The notes under the pieces: model-generated
What the model was told of the DNA's origin: nothing
What the model saw: the letters and a program-made list of their open reading frames with translations, nothing else
Databases searched by the model: none
Source: Arthrobacter rhizophilus
Lineage (GTDB): Bacteria; Actinomycetota; Actinomycetes; Actinomycetales; Micrococcaceae
DNA: 64,000 nucleotides
Direction of reading: 5' to 3'
Assembly (NCBI RefSeq): GCF_026241105.1
Contig: NZ_JAPFFT010000017.1
Location: forward strand, 46,764-110,763
Shown: positions 43,322 through 51,627 of the stretch, in pieces
How the letters are laid out: the number at the start of each line of letters is the position of its first letter
Numbering within the stretch: position 1 is the stretch's first letter
Translations under genes and position numbers: made by a program

Positions 43322-44691
43322 CGGTGGGCCTCCGCGGTCAGCCGACCGTCACGCACCACACAGGCTCCACCGATAAAGACGAAGCGCACGTCCCGGAAGT
43401 CTTCGGCGCCGGCCACTACGACGTCGGCATCCCGCCCCGCCTCAAGCCGACCGGCATTCGGGGCGATCCCCGGAATCAACCTGACTACCGCGGACGTCGC
43501 CATGGCCACAGCTCCTGCCAGGGATCGGTAGCCGTGTTGGGCGACATCCTGCACGGCCGAGATCATTTCATCGTGATGACCCTCGTGGCCGTAGTCGGTG
43601 GCGAGAACCTCAACGAGCCCGGGCTCCTGCAGCAAAACATCCCAGTGCTCCCGCGTGGTCACGGTCTGTTTGCGGTGCAGGAGATCAAAAACGGAAACCT
43701 CGGCAGCCCAACCGTTGTCCCTGCCGAGCCTGGCCAGCGCCAGGGCCTCCGCGGGAGTGTGCGAGGGGTGGTTGGCGTGGGAGGCGATGACAGTCGCTTT
43801 GGTTCCGCGAGTCTCATCCATGAGTTCGCGCATGACCCGTGCAGTCGCGGCTGCACTGTGCAGAATCGCAGGCACGCCATAACGCTGCGCGGCCTGCACG
43901 CCTTCCCGGATGCCGTTGATTGCCGGCTCCACCGAAGGCAACACTGAATCTGCGATGATGTTCCGCAATTCAACGAGGTCGATTTGTCCTTCCAACCCTG
44001 CCTCGACGGCTGCGGCGCGCAGTTCGGCCATATCGCAAGCGTCCAACTCGATGAACCGGCCAAGCACGGCCTCCTTCATTCGCCGGGCCTGCGCGGAGTG
44101 CACCCGCACGCCGCTCGCCCTTTCGATGGCGCGAGGGATGTAGCTCAGGTCCTGCCCTCCCCCGCCAAGGGTCTGCCCGCCGCCCAGCTCACCGATCGCG
44201 ATCGCGCCGTCGTCGAGCATCTTTTCCACCGTGGTGTGGCCAGTCTGCGCAGGCAGTCCCCGGCCGTCAGCCATGCGTGCCGCCCGCTCGGCCTCGGGCA
44301 AGTACGTCGTAGCTCCCCGGACATGGACCGCATGGCGTCGGTCCGCTTCGCGGACGTCGTCCATGGTGGCAAAGCCGCAAAGGTTCAGCACGGTGGTGGT
44401 TCCTGCAAGAAGGTGGCGATCAAGATTCGCCAGCCACTCGTCGTCGGGCAGTGCGGGGGCACCGCTGGGCATGAGGGGACCCGGAGTCACTCCGTGAACG
44501 TGGCTATTGATGAGGCCTGGCATCACAACGCATCCGCTCGCGTCGATCACCTCGCCGTCGAAGGCTTGATCGCGATCCCAACGTTCCAGAACGTCGGCGA
44601 CGCGCCCGTGGCGCAGGATGACCGTTCCTGATTCGACCACCGCACTGCCCGTGCCTGGCACGACAGTGCCACCGTGAATGAGCGTAGACAT
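43318..44691 (-). CDS. Amidohydrolase-family metal-dependent hydrolase
   Basis: A 457-residue protein of the amidohydrolase superfamily. It shows the HxH metal motif in PGLINSHVHG, a later AAATARVMRELM helix, HANHPSHT, the metal-ligand-type Asp in LATDYGHEGHHDEM, and a C-terminal composite beta domain APNAGRLEAGRDADVVVAGA. It could act on a cyclic amide, ureide or imine. It is the first gene of a three-gene unit with the AtzG-like gene and the amidase, read away from operator site A. The precise reaction cannot be deduced. Confidence 0.85.
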   Translation of the reverse strand: MSTLIHGGTVVPGTGSAVVESGTVILRHGRVADVLERWDRDQAFDGEVIDASGCVVMPGLINSHVHGVTPGPLMPSGAPALPDDEWLANLDRHLLAGTTTVLNLCGFATMDDVREADRRHAVHVRGATTYLPEAERAARMADGRGLPAQTGHTTVEKMLDDGAIAIGELGGGQTLGGGGQDLSYIPRAIERASGVRVHSAQARRMKEAVLGRFIELDACDMAELRAAAVEAGLEGQIDLVELRNIIADSVLPSVEPAINGIREGVQAAQRYGVPAILHSAAATARVMRELMDETRGTKATVIASHANHPSHTPAEALALARLGRDNGWAAEVSVFDLLHRKQTVTTREHWDVLLQEPGLVEVLATDYGHEGHHDEMISAVQDVAQHGYRSLAGAVAMATSAVVRLIPGIAPNAGRLEAGRDADVVVAGAEDFRDVRFVFIGGACVVRDGRLTAEAHR

Positions 44692-44718
44692 TCGACTCCC
44701 TATCGATTAGGTTCATGA

Positions 44719-44739
44719 TATCGAAGTTTCTTCACTATA
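44719..44739. promoter_or_regulatory. Operator site A of the catabolic island
   Basis: Read on the minus strand: TATAGTGAA-GAAA-CTTCGATA. It lies in the 68-bp divergent gap between the amidohydrolase (minus) and the first PuuE-type hydrolase (plus). It matches sites B (49229), C (58776), D (54931) and E (47067). Position between two divergent starts makes it a control site for both. Confidence 0.7.
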
Positions 44740-44759
44740 ACCACAGAGGAGATTCAACC

Positions 44760-45695
44760 GTGTCCGTTCCCTCCACCAACCGTGATTTCGTGGGCTACGG
44801 CGAGCAGCCGCCGGAGTTCCGCTGGCCCGGAGGTGCGCGCGTAGCCGTGTCCCTGGTGATTAATGTTGAAGACGGGGCGGAGAGGAGCATCGCCCGCGGA
44901 GGTCCGGCCGACGATCTCGGAGCCCACTGGATCAAGCATCCAGACCACCCCACGGTCCGTAATCTCACGCTGGAATCGGCTTTCGAATACGGATCGAGGG
45001 CAGGCATCTGGCGTGTGTTGCGCATTTTGAGGCACCACAAGGTGAAGGCAACAGCCTTCTGCTGCGCCACGGCACTTGAGCAAAACCTGCAGATCGCGGC
45101 GGCGCTCGTCAGGGATGGCCACGAAATTGCCGACCACGGTTACAACTGGGACACGCACGCCGGGCTCGCTCCCGACGAGGAACGCGCGCTCATTACCGCG
45201 TCACGCGACTCGATCGCGAAGAGCACCGGCGTCATGCCCACAAGCTGGTACTCCCGCGACGGACTCAACCCAGGCACCCGGGACATCCTCGCCGACGAGG
45301 GATTCATGTACGAGTCCAATAGCTTCAACGACGACTTGCCCCATCCCGGAACCGGGAAGGACGGAACAGGGCTGCCCGTGCTGCCCTACGCGGGCGATAC
45401 CAACGATTCGGGCCTGTTCACGCAGTTCCCCACAGCCGCCGCGTTCGCCCGCCACCTGTGCGGCACCCTGGACATGATGCTCACTGACAACCGGTCCGGC
45501 CCGTCCGTGATGAACGTGGGCCTCCACCCGCGCCTGATTGGGCGGCCCGCCTACGCAGCCGCCCTCGAAACGTTTCTGTCCCACGCCAGCGGGAATTCGG
45601 CATGGATTGCGACGCGTTCGCAGATCATCGACGCTTGGTGGCTCAACACCCGACCGGCGCCTGGCGCCGCCGCGAGCAACGCCGTCGAACCCTAA
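44760..45695 (+). CDS. PuuE-type hydrolase (polysaccharide deacetylase family; allantoinase / cyclic imidase-like), copy 1
   Basis: A 311-residue protein with the NodB-like fold of the PuuE subgroup: RVAVSLVINVEDGAE, SAFEYGSRAGIWRVLRIL, VRDGHEIADHGYNWDTHAG, and MYESNSFNDDLP with VLPYAGDTND. This subgroup includes metal-independent allantoinase and cyclic imide hydrolases, which open small cyclic amides. GTG 44760 has AGAGGAG upstream. It ends in a four-base convergent overlap with the maleate-isomerase-like gene. A paralog lies at 48246-49169. The substrate is inferred as a cyclic amide, imide or ureide. Confidence 0.88.
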   Translation: MSVPSTNRDFVGYGEQPPEFRWPGGARVAVSLVINVEDGAERSIARGGPADDLGAHWIKHPDHPTVRNLTLESAFEYGSRAGIWRVLRILRHHKVKATAFCCATALEQNLQIAAALVRDGHEIADHGYNWDTHAGLAPDEERALITASRDSIAKSTGVMPTSWYSRDGLNPGTRDILADEGFMYESNSFNDDLPHPGTGKDGTGLPVLPYAGDTNDSGLFTQFPTAAAFARHLCGTLDMMLTDNRSGPSVMNVGLHPRLIGRPAYAAALETFLSHASGNSAWIATRSQIIDAWWLNTRPAPGAAASNAVEP

Positions 45696-46417
45696 GCGGT
45701 AGCGAGCAACGCACCCCATCCAGGGATAGGGCGGGCGGTTCCGGCCAGTCGGAGGAGATGCCACAGCGTGGCTGTTGCGCTGTCGACGACCGGCACGCCG
45801 AACTCGGATTCGAACCCGGCCGCCAGATAGGCCGAGCGAAGGTTCGTCCCAATACAAACGACGGCGTCGACGCCCGGCCCGAAGGCCGGCCTCATCAGAG
45901 CGTCGATATCGGCGCCGGACATGCGCGAGATTTCCGGGTTGGACATTGAGATCGCCGGGACTGAGGAGCGCACCACCACCAGCCCATGGGCCATGTACTC
46001 GCGTTCGATCAAGGCCATGATGCTCGCGGGGCCGGGAAAAACGACGGCGACCCGGCCGACGTCGAGCGCGTCCAGTGCGGCCACAAGAGCCAGGGACGCA
46101 GTGGTGGCCGGCGCGCCGGTGGCCTCCGTCAATGATTCGGCGAGTGCCCGATCGCCTTCAAGGCCGGTCCAAGATCCCGATGTTCCGTGGAACGCAATGG
46201 CGTCCAACTCGGCGTCACGGAGCAGCGACGGCGCTTCACCGAGAACCTTCGCGTCGATGCGGTCGTCGAGGCCTGCCGGAAGCCGGAATCGGCTGTAATG
46301 GACCCCGACGTCGGGAGATCCGGCCAGGATGTCAGCTGTCAGCGACTCCGCGTTGGAGTTCGACGACGGCACGAGCATTCCCAATCGGGAGGAGGGGCCC
46401 GGTGGGCGGCTCGTCAA
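45692..46417 (-). CDS. Maleate isomerase / Asp-Glu racemase family protein lacking both catalytic cysteines
   Basis: A 241-residue protein of the maleate isomerase/arylmalonate decarboxylase class: RLGMLVPSSNSNAESLTADI, DAIAFHGTSGSWTGLEGDRA, ALDALDVGRVAVVFPGP, VVCIGTNLRSAYLAAGFESE, FGVPVVDSATATLWHLLRLA. The two positions that usually hold cysteines (CTSGS and CTNL) are glycines here: HGTSGS and IGTNL. It is therefore unlikely to be a standard racemase or isomerase; decarboxylase, other hydrolytic or binding roles are open. The start overlaps the regulator stop (ATGA). Confidence 0.8.
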   Translation of the reverse strand: MTSRPPGPSSRLGMLVPSSNSNAESLTADILAGSPDVGVHYSRFRLPAGLDDRIDAKVLGEAPSLLRDAELDAIAFHGTSGSWTGLEGDRALAESLTEATGAPATTASLALVAALDALDVGRVAVVFPGPASIMALIEREYMAHGLVVVRSSVPAISMSNPEISRMSGADIDALMRPAFGPGVDAVVCIGTNLRSAYLAAGFESEFGVPVVDSATATLWHLLRLAGTARPIPGWGALLATA

Positions 46418-47031
46418 TGCGACTTACCCAGCGACGGCGGCGTTGAGATCGCCACCATGACCGCCGCGGTGTCCGTGAGGTTGCTCCACCAATGCGGCAG
46501 GGTTGCGTCGTAGGTCAGGCTGTCGCCCTCGCCCAGGGTGAATTCCTGTCCGCCGACACTCGCCACGAGCGTGCCGGTCTGGACTACAACGCACTCCTCG
46601 CCCTCATGGGAGTGCGGAACTTCTGCGCCGTCAAAATGCGCCGGGATGGTCATGTTGATGACGCCAAGCTTGCGGTCTGCGTCGGGCACGATCAGTTCCA
46701 TGACGATTCCTTGGGAAGGGATCTCAATGCGGCGTCGATCGGCTCGGCGCACCAGCATGTGGTTCTGCGTCTCGCTGGGGTCGGTAAACATGCTCGCCAG
46801 CGGCACACCGAGGGAATTGGCCAAGCGAAGGAGCGTGGCGAATGACGGGTTTCCGATGCCGCGCTCGATCTGGCTGATCAGTCCGGCGCTCACGCCGGCC
46901 CGGTCCGCCAATTCTTCCACCGTGAATCGCCCGGCCCGCTGTTCCTTGAGCATGGCGCCCAAATGGGTGATCCACAGGTTGCGGTGCAGGGTGTCATCGT
47001 CGTCGACTTTAACAACTTCCGTGCTTCCCAA
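46414..47031 (-). CDS. XRE-cupin transcriptional regulator
   Basis: A 205-residue protein. The N-terminal HTH_3 domain (about residues 20-80) contains VEELADRAGVSAGLISQIER. The C-terminal cupin domain has PHSHEGEECVVVQTGTLVAS and TYDATLPHWW. This architecture belongs to regulators of amine, amino-acid and catabolic operons whose cupin binds an effector. It is the only regulator in the 41.7-62.3 kb island, so it is the prime candidate to bind the shared operator sites; site E lies in its own upstream region, implying autoregulation. Binding is inference. Confidence 0.92.
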   Translation of the reverse strand: MGSTEVVKVDDDDTLHRNLWITHLGAMLKEQRAGRFTVEELADRAGVSAGLISQIERGIGNPSFATLLRLANSLGVPLASMFTDPSETQNHMLVRRADRRRIEIPSQGIVMELIVPDADRKLGVINMTIPAHFDGAEVPHSHEGEECVVVQTGTLVASVGGQEFTLGEGDSLTYDATLPHWWSNLTDTAAVMVAISTPPSLGKSH

Positions 47032-47066
47032 TACAGCTCCTCAGTGTCGAACGCTCGTCATCAGTA

Positions 47067-47089
47067 TATCGAAGATACCGTCAACTAAA
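47067..47089. promoter_or_regulatory. Operator site E upstream of the XRE-cupin regulator
   Basis: Read on the minus strand: TTTAGT-N9-CTTCGATA. It is a diverged version of the island motif with a spacer longer by two bases. It overlaps the stop codon of the aldolase gene and lies 36 bp upstream of the regulator start, suggesting autoregulation. Confidence 0.45.
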
Positions 47090-47815
47090 CGAAGAATTCT
47101 GGCAGGATCCTCCGGCGGCAGCCAACTGGGCGATCATCGAAGCAAGCTCCCGCTCCCAGTACACCGCGGCGCGATCGGCGCCCCGGGTGTGGACATCGCC
47201 AGCACTGGCAATGTCCACTGCGGGAAGGCCCACGCTTTGACCGGCTGCTCCGAGGACGTCTACCACGCGCTGGACGGATTCATCAAGCGCGCCCGCCCCA
47301 GGCCTCCCCTGATTCAGCAGTTCGCCCGCAAGATCTGTGGGGCCAACCCAGCCGCCGTCGAAACACTCCAAAGCCACGAAGCCTTCGACCGCGTCGACTG
47401 CTTCTACGGTCTCAAAAAGCACGGTCAGCCGGGGCTCCAGCGAATAGTCCGCCCCAAACGCCGAGGCGAACGAAGCCTGTTTCGCTCGGGATCCATGAGG
47501 CCCAAATCTCGTCGCCCGGTAGGCGCGCTCAAGTTCTTCCGGACGCCGCACCCTGGGCAGGACAATTTCGTCCACCCCCGTATTGGCGAACGCCACCAAG
47601 GTCATATCGTCGAGGTCAGGAACCCGGACGGCAACGCGGGTAATGGCCCCCGACAGCCGCTGTACCGCATCGGCGCATTGCTGCAAGGTCAACGTTGTCT
47701 GCTCCGCGTCAAGAACCACGAAATCAAGGTTCCGGTAGGCAACCACGGATAACAGGGTGGGGGTCGGCTCGGCCGTGATAAGTCCGACTTGCCGGACCAG
47801 CGGGGACGGCGCCAT
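47081..47815 (-). CDS. HpcH/HpaI-type aldolase with altered catalytic motif
   Basis: A 244-residue protein with the HpcH/HpaI fold: VAYRNLDFVVLDAEQTTLTL, DEIVLPRVRRPEELERAYRA, LTVLFETVEAVDAVEGFVAL, GGWVGPTDLAG. The metal-ligand Glu and Asp (FETVEAV, PTDLA) are present. The usual D-x-E-H motif is D-A-E-Q, losing the His thought to act in catalysis. ATG 47815 overlaps the cupin stop. Members cleave or form 2-oxo-3-hydroxy acids such as 4-hydroxy-2-oxoheptanedioate; with the His replaced, activity is uncertain. Confidence 0.82.
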   Translation of the reverse strand: MAPSPLVRQVGLITAEPTPTLLSVVAYRNLDFVVLDAEQTTLTLQQCADAVQRLSGAITRVAVRVPDLDDMTLVAFANTGVDEIVLPRVRRPEELERAYRATRFGPHGSRAKQASFASAFGADYSLEPRLTVLFETVEAVDAVEGFVALECFDGGWVGPTDLAGELLNQGRPGAGALDESVQRVVDVLGAAGQSVGLPAVDIASAGDVHTRGADRAAVYWERELASMIAQLAAAGGSCQNSSFS

Positions 47816-48216
47816 CACTCGTCCGCCACAAACAGCCAGTCGGCGGGTTTGCTGACGCCGACAACAAGGTTGACGTCTTCGTCGCGGTCGTTCGTGATGC
47901 CGTGGGTAGTGCCCCGAGGGATGTAAATAGCATCGCCTGGCTTGGCCCGGTACTCGGTGTCGCCCAGATGGACGAGGGGTTCGCCTGAAATAACCACGTA
48001 GAACTCGGAGGCATCGGGATGGTGATGGCACAGATGATGCTGGCCGGGGAGAATCCTGCCCCAACTGACGCATAAGTCGTCGGATCCGCTAAGGTCACGT
48101 GAGATGAGAGTGGACACGAGGCCTTGGTCCCGTTGTCCGCGGAGGCCCGTCTTGTCCAGGGCCGTGAAGCCCTGATCGTTGACGTTGTGGACCAACTGCG
48201 AAATATCCGCGCCCAT
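47815..48216 (-). CDS. Single-domain cupin protein
   Basis: A 133-residue cupin: motif 1 HHLCHHHPDASEFYVVISGE, motif 2 AKPGDAIYIPRGTTHGITND. Histidines and Glu for metal binding are present. It could be a small dioxygenase, isomerase or ligand-binding protein in the pathway. ATG 48216 follows AGGAGGGAGG; it is between a PuuE-type gene and the aldolase gene. Confidence 0.85.
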   Translation of the reverse strand: MGADISQLVHNVNDQGFTALDKTGLRGQRDQGLVSTLISRDLSGSDDLCVSWGRILPGQHHLCHHHPDASEFYVVISGEPLVHLGDTEYRAKPGDAIYIPRGTTHGITNDRDEDVNLVVGVSKPADWLFVADE

Positions 48217-48245
48217 CGGCGTCCTCCCTCCTGGTATTGACGTGG

Positions 48246-49169
48246 TCACGCTCGGCCTTCGTACGCCGCTTCGAGTCGGCCGGCAGCAGGCGGATTCGCG
48301 ATCCACCACCGGGCGATTTCCTCCCTCGTGGCGAACCAAACGTCCTTCCGTGCAAGGGCATACTCCAAGAAGCGCCGGACCCCCAAGGCGACGCTGGGCC
48401 GTCCACCGATGCGCAAGTGCACTCCTACAGACATCATCCTGGGCACGGTTTCTCCCTCGATCAGAAGGCAGTCGAGGCTGTCCTTCAGTACATTGAAGAA
48501 GTCATCTGCCGTGCCGAGGCTTCCAGGGCCCCAAAACCTCGCGTCATTCGTGTCGCCCGAGTAGGGCACCACAAGGTGGCGGGACTCTCCGGCGGAGACG
48601 AAGTACGGCAAGTCATCCGCATAGGAATTGGAGTCATAGAGAAAGCCCTCATCCTTGAGGATCGCGCGGGTGTTTTCGGTAATGCCTTCGCGGACATACC
48701 AACCCACGGGCCGAACACCGGAAACCCCTTCGATCGCCGCCACGCAGGTCCGGATCTCGGCAAGTTCCTCGGCCGGAGTCATTCCGACGGTTCCCCGCCA
48801 TTTGTAGCCGTGCGCACAAATCTCGTGTCCATCGCGAACGATCGCCTGGGCGGCCTCCGGGTTTCGCTCCAGGGCGACACCACAGGCCATGAAGGTCGCG
48901 GGCACGTTGTAGTCCCGGAGCAAACCCAGGTAACGCCAGATGCCCACCCTGCTGCCGTATTCAAAGAAGGATTCCTTCATCAAGCTTCGGCGGCTTGGAT
49001 CTGAAGACCAGCCCCCGAAAATCGTGACGTCTTCATCGCTTTCGTCACCGGCTTCTATGGAGCTCTCCGCGCCTTCCTCGTAGTTGATGACCATGGAGAT
49101 GGCCACCTTGGCACCATTTGGCCAGGTCACGACCGGGGGGTTTTCCCCGTATCCAATGAGGTCTCGCAT
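48246..49169 (-). CDS. PuuE-type hydrolase (polysaccharide deacetylase family; allantoinase / cyclic imidase-like), copy 2
   Basis: A 307-residue paralog of the gene at 44760-45695, closer to canonical PuuE: KVAISMVINYEEGAE, ESFFEYGSRVGIWRYLGLL, VRDGHEICAHGYKW, VRPVGWYVREGITENTRAIL and YDSNSYADDLPYF. It probably opens a cyclic amide or deacylates a small substrate. First gene of a unit with the cupin and aldolase genes, transcribed from near site B. The two PuuE copies clearly share a fold but their divergent sequences suggest two different substrates. Confidence 0.88.
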   Translation of the reverse strand: MRDLIGYGENPPVVTWPNGAKVAISMVINYEEGAESSIEAGDESDEDVTIFGGWSSDPSRRSLMKESFFEYGSRVGIWRYLGLLRDYNVPATFMACGVALERNPEAAQAIVRDGHEICAHGYKWRGTVGMTPAEELAEIRTCVAAIEGVSGVRPVGWYVREGITENTRAILKDEGFLYDSNSYADDLPYFVSAGESRHLVVPYSGDTNDARFWGPGSLGTADDFFNVLKDSLDCLLIEGETVPRMMSVGVHLRIGGRPSVALGVRRFLEYALARKDVWFATREEIARWWIANPPAAGRLEAAYEGRA

Positions 49170-49228
49170 TGACTCACTCCTTGCCGTTCGTCGCTATCAA
49201 TTGAAGCGTCGCATTCTTGAATTCATTA

Positions 49229-49250
49229 TATTGAAACTTGCTTCACTATA
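49229..49250. promoter_or_regulatory. Operator site B
   Basis: Read on the minus strand: TATAGTGAA-GCAAG-TTTCAATA. It lies in the 84-bp gap upstream of PuuE copy 2. A further half-site (ATTGAAG) sits at 49200-49206. Confidence 0.65.
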
Positions 49251-49253
49251 CAA

Positions 49254-50096
49254 TTAGTGGCCTTCTGCATAGACCCTTTTGTGCGCCGCCAGCGACGTCC
49301 GGAGCATCCCGTCGACGTCGTCGATCACGTTGCCGTGCGCCGGGCCGATCAGCCTCGTAGGAAGCTCATCCAACAAAGCCTCAATAGCGTCGAAGGCCTC
49401 GCTGACATCGACGAATTTCGTCCAGTAGAGAGCCCTCCCGGTCCCGTACGCCGCTTGCTCCACGGTGGGAGGTTCAGGCATCTCGCCGGACAGCAAACGG
49501 CACTGACCGGGAAGGTGGACGGGTTCGTCGTCGTCCTCTGCTACTGCCCCAGCCTTGCCCGCAGCGGGGACATCGTGGATGAAGGAAAAGCCGTCCGAAA
49601 CAAACATCATCCGGGCACCGTCGTCGTGGCCCCATAGCGTGTTCTCAAGGTCCCGGATGAAGGCCGGAATGAAGCGGAACTCCCGATCCCCGAGATCGAT
49701 CCGGCTGCCTGCCGTTTGGGTCCTGAACCTGGCCCGGTATTCGGGGAAATGCAGATGGTAATCACGAACGTCGCCCACCACCAGCGCCTCCGGATACTTG
49801 TTCAGCAGGGCAGGCAGGTTCCCGGCATGAGGGATTTCGGGATGGGTCGGGAAGACATAATCCAGGGGGCGTTCGCCGAGAACCAATTCCAGCTGGGCGA
49901 GAAGGACGGCACGGTGGGCCGGATCCCCGGTGTCTACCAGCAGGGTCGATTTGGAACCCACCACCAGATAGGACGAGACGTGATAGTGGACTTCCTGCCC
50001 TTGGGCGTTGGCCGACAGGCAGCCACCCAGCCAATAAGTTCCGTCAGCAAGCCACCGTAGTTCGACTGCATCCTGCTTCACTGCATCCTCATTCAC
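49254..50096 (-). CDS. MBL-fold protein, metal-site-bearing member of pair 2
   Basis: A 280-residue metallo-beta-lactamase-fold protein. Strand-loop SYLVVGSKSTLLVDTGD is followed by VFPTHPEIPHAGN (H85, E87, H90), which resembles the HxExxH of flavodiiron-type MBL domains, not the hydrolase HxHxDH. Later come RDYHLHFPEY, FVSDGFSFIHDV (Asp) and LIGPAHGNVI (His). A metal centre therefore looks possible. It overlaps the partner 50093-50824 (GTGA). It lacks a flavodoxin domain. Family function unknown; redox or hydrolytic roles are open. Confidence 0.8.
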   Translation of the reverse strand: MNEDAVKQDAVELRWLADGTYWLGGCLSANAQGQEVHYHVSSYLVVGSKSTLLVDTGDPAHRAVLLAQLELVLGERPLDYVFPTHPEIPHAGNLPALLNKYPEALVVGDVRDYHLHFPEYRARFRTQTAGSRIDLGDREFRFIPAFIRDLENTLWGHDDGARMMFVSDGFSFIHDVPAAGKAGAVAEDDDEPVHLPGQCRLLSGEMPEPPTVEQAAYGTGRALYWTKFVDVSEAFDAIEALLDELPTRLIGPAHGNVIDDVDGMLRTSLAAHKRVYAEGH

Positions 50097-50824
50097 TGAA
50101 TACCCATTTCCTCGATTGCCCGCGCCAGTTCCCCCGCCTGATCGAGGCACACGTTCGTGCCAACAAAGGGTGTTCCGTAACTCGGCCCGACGGCGCGCAC
50201 ATCACGGTTCCGAAAGATGTCCCTGATGTTCCGGGCGATCGGCCGGGTATCCGCCCCGGAGAACCAGCGAAATTTCCGGAGCCCCTCGCGAGCTTCCGGT
50301 ACGGCACTCCCCCCATGGGTGAAAGCGTCCGAGGTCAGCAGCCCGCCTGATTCCGGGTCGAAAACCCAGAGGGTCGGCAGAAGCCGGAGGAGCGGTGAAA
50401 CGAGTTCGACGACGACGCCGTCCATCACCTTGACCCGCATCGATGATCCGGGGTCCACGGCAATCCGCTTGGATTTGGCTTTCGAACGCGGCACGGTGAT
50501 TCCGCCGGTGTACCAGACGGAGCCAACCGTGAAGCGTTCTTCGATTGCCGGGATGTTGAGGCAGCATTCCATTTCAGTGCGGGTGAGGACAATGGACAGC
50601 GGCTCACCGGGTGATAGCAGTCGATCAAGCTGTTCGATGATGTCCGCCTGGTGAAGGCGAACTCCGGTATCCACGAGCACTGACCCGGACGGACCCTTGA
50701 TCAAATAGCAATTCACCGCCTGCGTACGCCGTATGCCAGGCGGGCACCAGCTCACGCGCTCGTCCAGCTCGATGTCCCCGCCGAGCCGGTAGATCCGGCC
50801 ACCAAGCAAGCCTTCCATCGTCAC
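50093..50824 (-). CDS. MBL-fold protein with degenerate metal site, member of pair 2
   Basis: A 243-residue MBL-fold protein, distant sister of the next gene. The loop NCYLIKGPSGSVLVDTG is followed by IVLTRTEMECCLN, where the ligands become R82, E84, C87. The final His motif is also lost (AVGPSYGTPF in place of GPAHG). Other conserved blocks are SPLLRLLPTLWVFDPESGGL and LTSDAFTHGG. It starts next to the isochorismatase gene and overlaps its partner. Likely a non-catalytic or altered subunit of a heteromer with 49254-50096. The same arrangement is repeated at 53293-54942. Confidence 0.78.
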   Translation of the reverse strand: MTMEGLLGGRIYRLGGDIELDERVSWCPPGIRRTQAVNCYLIKGPSGSVLVDTGVRLHQADIIEQLDRLLSPGEPLSIVLTRTEMECCLNIPAIEERFTVGSVWYTGGITVPRSKAKSKRIAVDPGSSMRVKVMDGVVVELVSPLLRLLPTLWVFDPESGGLLTSDAFTHGGSAVPEAREGLRKFRWFSGADTRPIARNIRDIFRNRDVRAVGPSYGTPFVGTNVCLDQAGELARAIEEMGIQ

Positions 50825-50847
50825 TCCTTCCCTTGGATCCAGATGGT

Positions 50848-51522
50848 TCAGGAGGTGCTGGCTGTCTCCCAGACAGCAATCGCTTCATCGAGGGTGCAAA
50901 CGTCGTGCCGGGCCCGCATGACTGTCAACGCGGCGTCGTGCACAACGGTGTCGTAGGCTCCCACCGCATCCTCAAGCAGCACGGCATAGAAATCGTTGTG
51001 CACGGCGTCGCGTAGGGTAGCTTCCACACAGCCGCCGGTGGAAACGCCGACGAGCGCCACCGACTCAATCCCTTGGCTGCGCAACAGCAAGGCGAGTTCG
51101 GTGGCGATGAAGGCACTCGGGCGTCGCTTGGTGATCACCACTTCCCCGTCTTCAGGCATGCAGGGTTGGCAAAATTCCGTCGCGGGGTCCCCTTTGGCAC
51201 TGAGCTTGCCGAGGTCAATGGGGCGACCGTTCGCTGCGGTATACAAGGCGCGCAACCAGGCCGCCGGCGAGCTCGCGCCGTCCGGAAGGTTCTCGACACG
51301 AATGTGGAAAACCGGCACATCGTTGGCACGTGCCGCGGCGATGGCGCGTCCGCACTTTTCGACGACGGACGGCATCATGGTCATGTCATGCCCGGAATCC
51401 CCGATTGCGCCACCGGACGAGACGGCCCCCACCTGCATGTCGATGACAACCAGCGCGGTGGTGGCAGGATCGAGCAACTCCTGGAGGGTGTCGCGCACGG
51501 GTTTGCCGCAAATTTCAATCAT
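50848..51522 (-). CDS. Isochorismatase-family cysteine hydrolase
   Basis: A 224-residue protein with the catalytic triad: Asp in TALVVIDMQVGAV, Lys in VVITKRRPSAFIATELALLL, Cys in GVSTGGCVEATLRDAVHNDF. The family includes N-carbamoylsarcosine amidases, maleamate amidohydrolase and nicotinamidases. In this island an amide, carbamoyl or half-amide hydrolase is the likely role. It lies after a hairpin downstream of the binding-protein gene. Confidence 0.9.
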   Translation of the reverse strand: MIEICGKPVRDTLQELLDPATTALVVIDMQVGAVSSGGAIGDSGHDMTMMPSVVEKCGRAIAAARANDVPVFHIRVENLPDGASSPAAWLRALYTAANGRPIDLGKLSAKGDPATEFCQPCMPEDGEVVITKRRPSAFIATELALLLRSQGIESVALVGVSTGGCVEATLRDAVHNDFYAVLLEDAVGAYDTVVHDAALTVMRARHDVCTLDEAIAVWETASTS

Positions 51523-51574
51523 GGCTTTCTTCCTTTACGGGGGATCTGGGGTCTTAGGGACCTTTGGTCGAGTG

Positions 51575-51608
51575 AGTTCTGGCCGACAGTCGCCCGCCGG
51601 CCAGAACT
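51575..51608 (-). terminator. Stem-loop after the binding-protein gene
   Basis: A 10-bp inverted repeat, AGTTCTGGCC (51575-51584) and GGCCAGAACT (51599-51608), 20 bp after the ABC binding-protein stop on the minus strand and before the isochorismatase gene. Such hairpins often raise binding-protein mRNA relative to downstream genes. Confidence 0.6.
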
Positions 51609-51627
51609 ACCCGCTTCGTAGGGTTGC

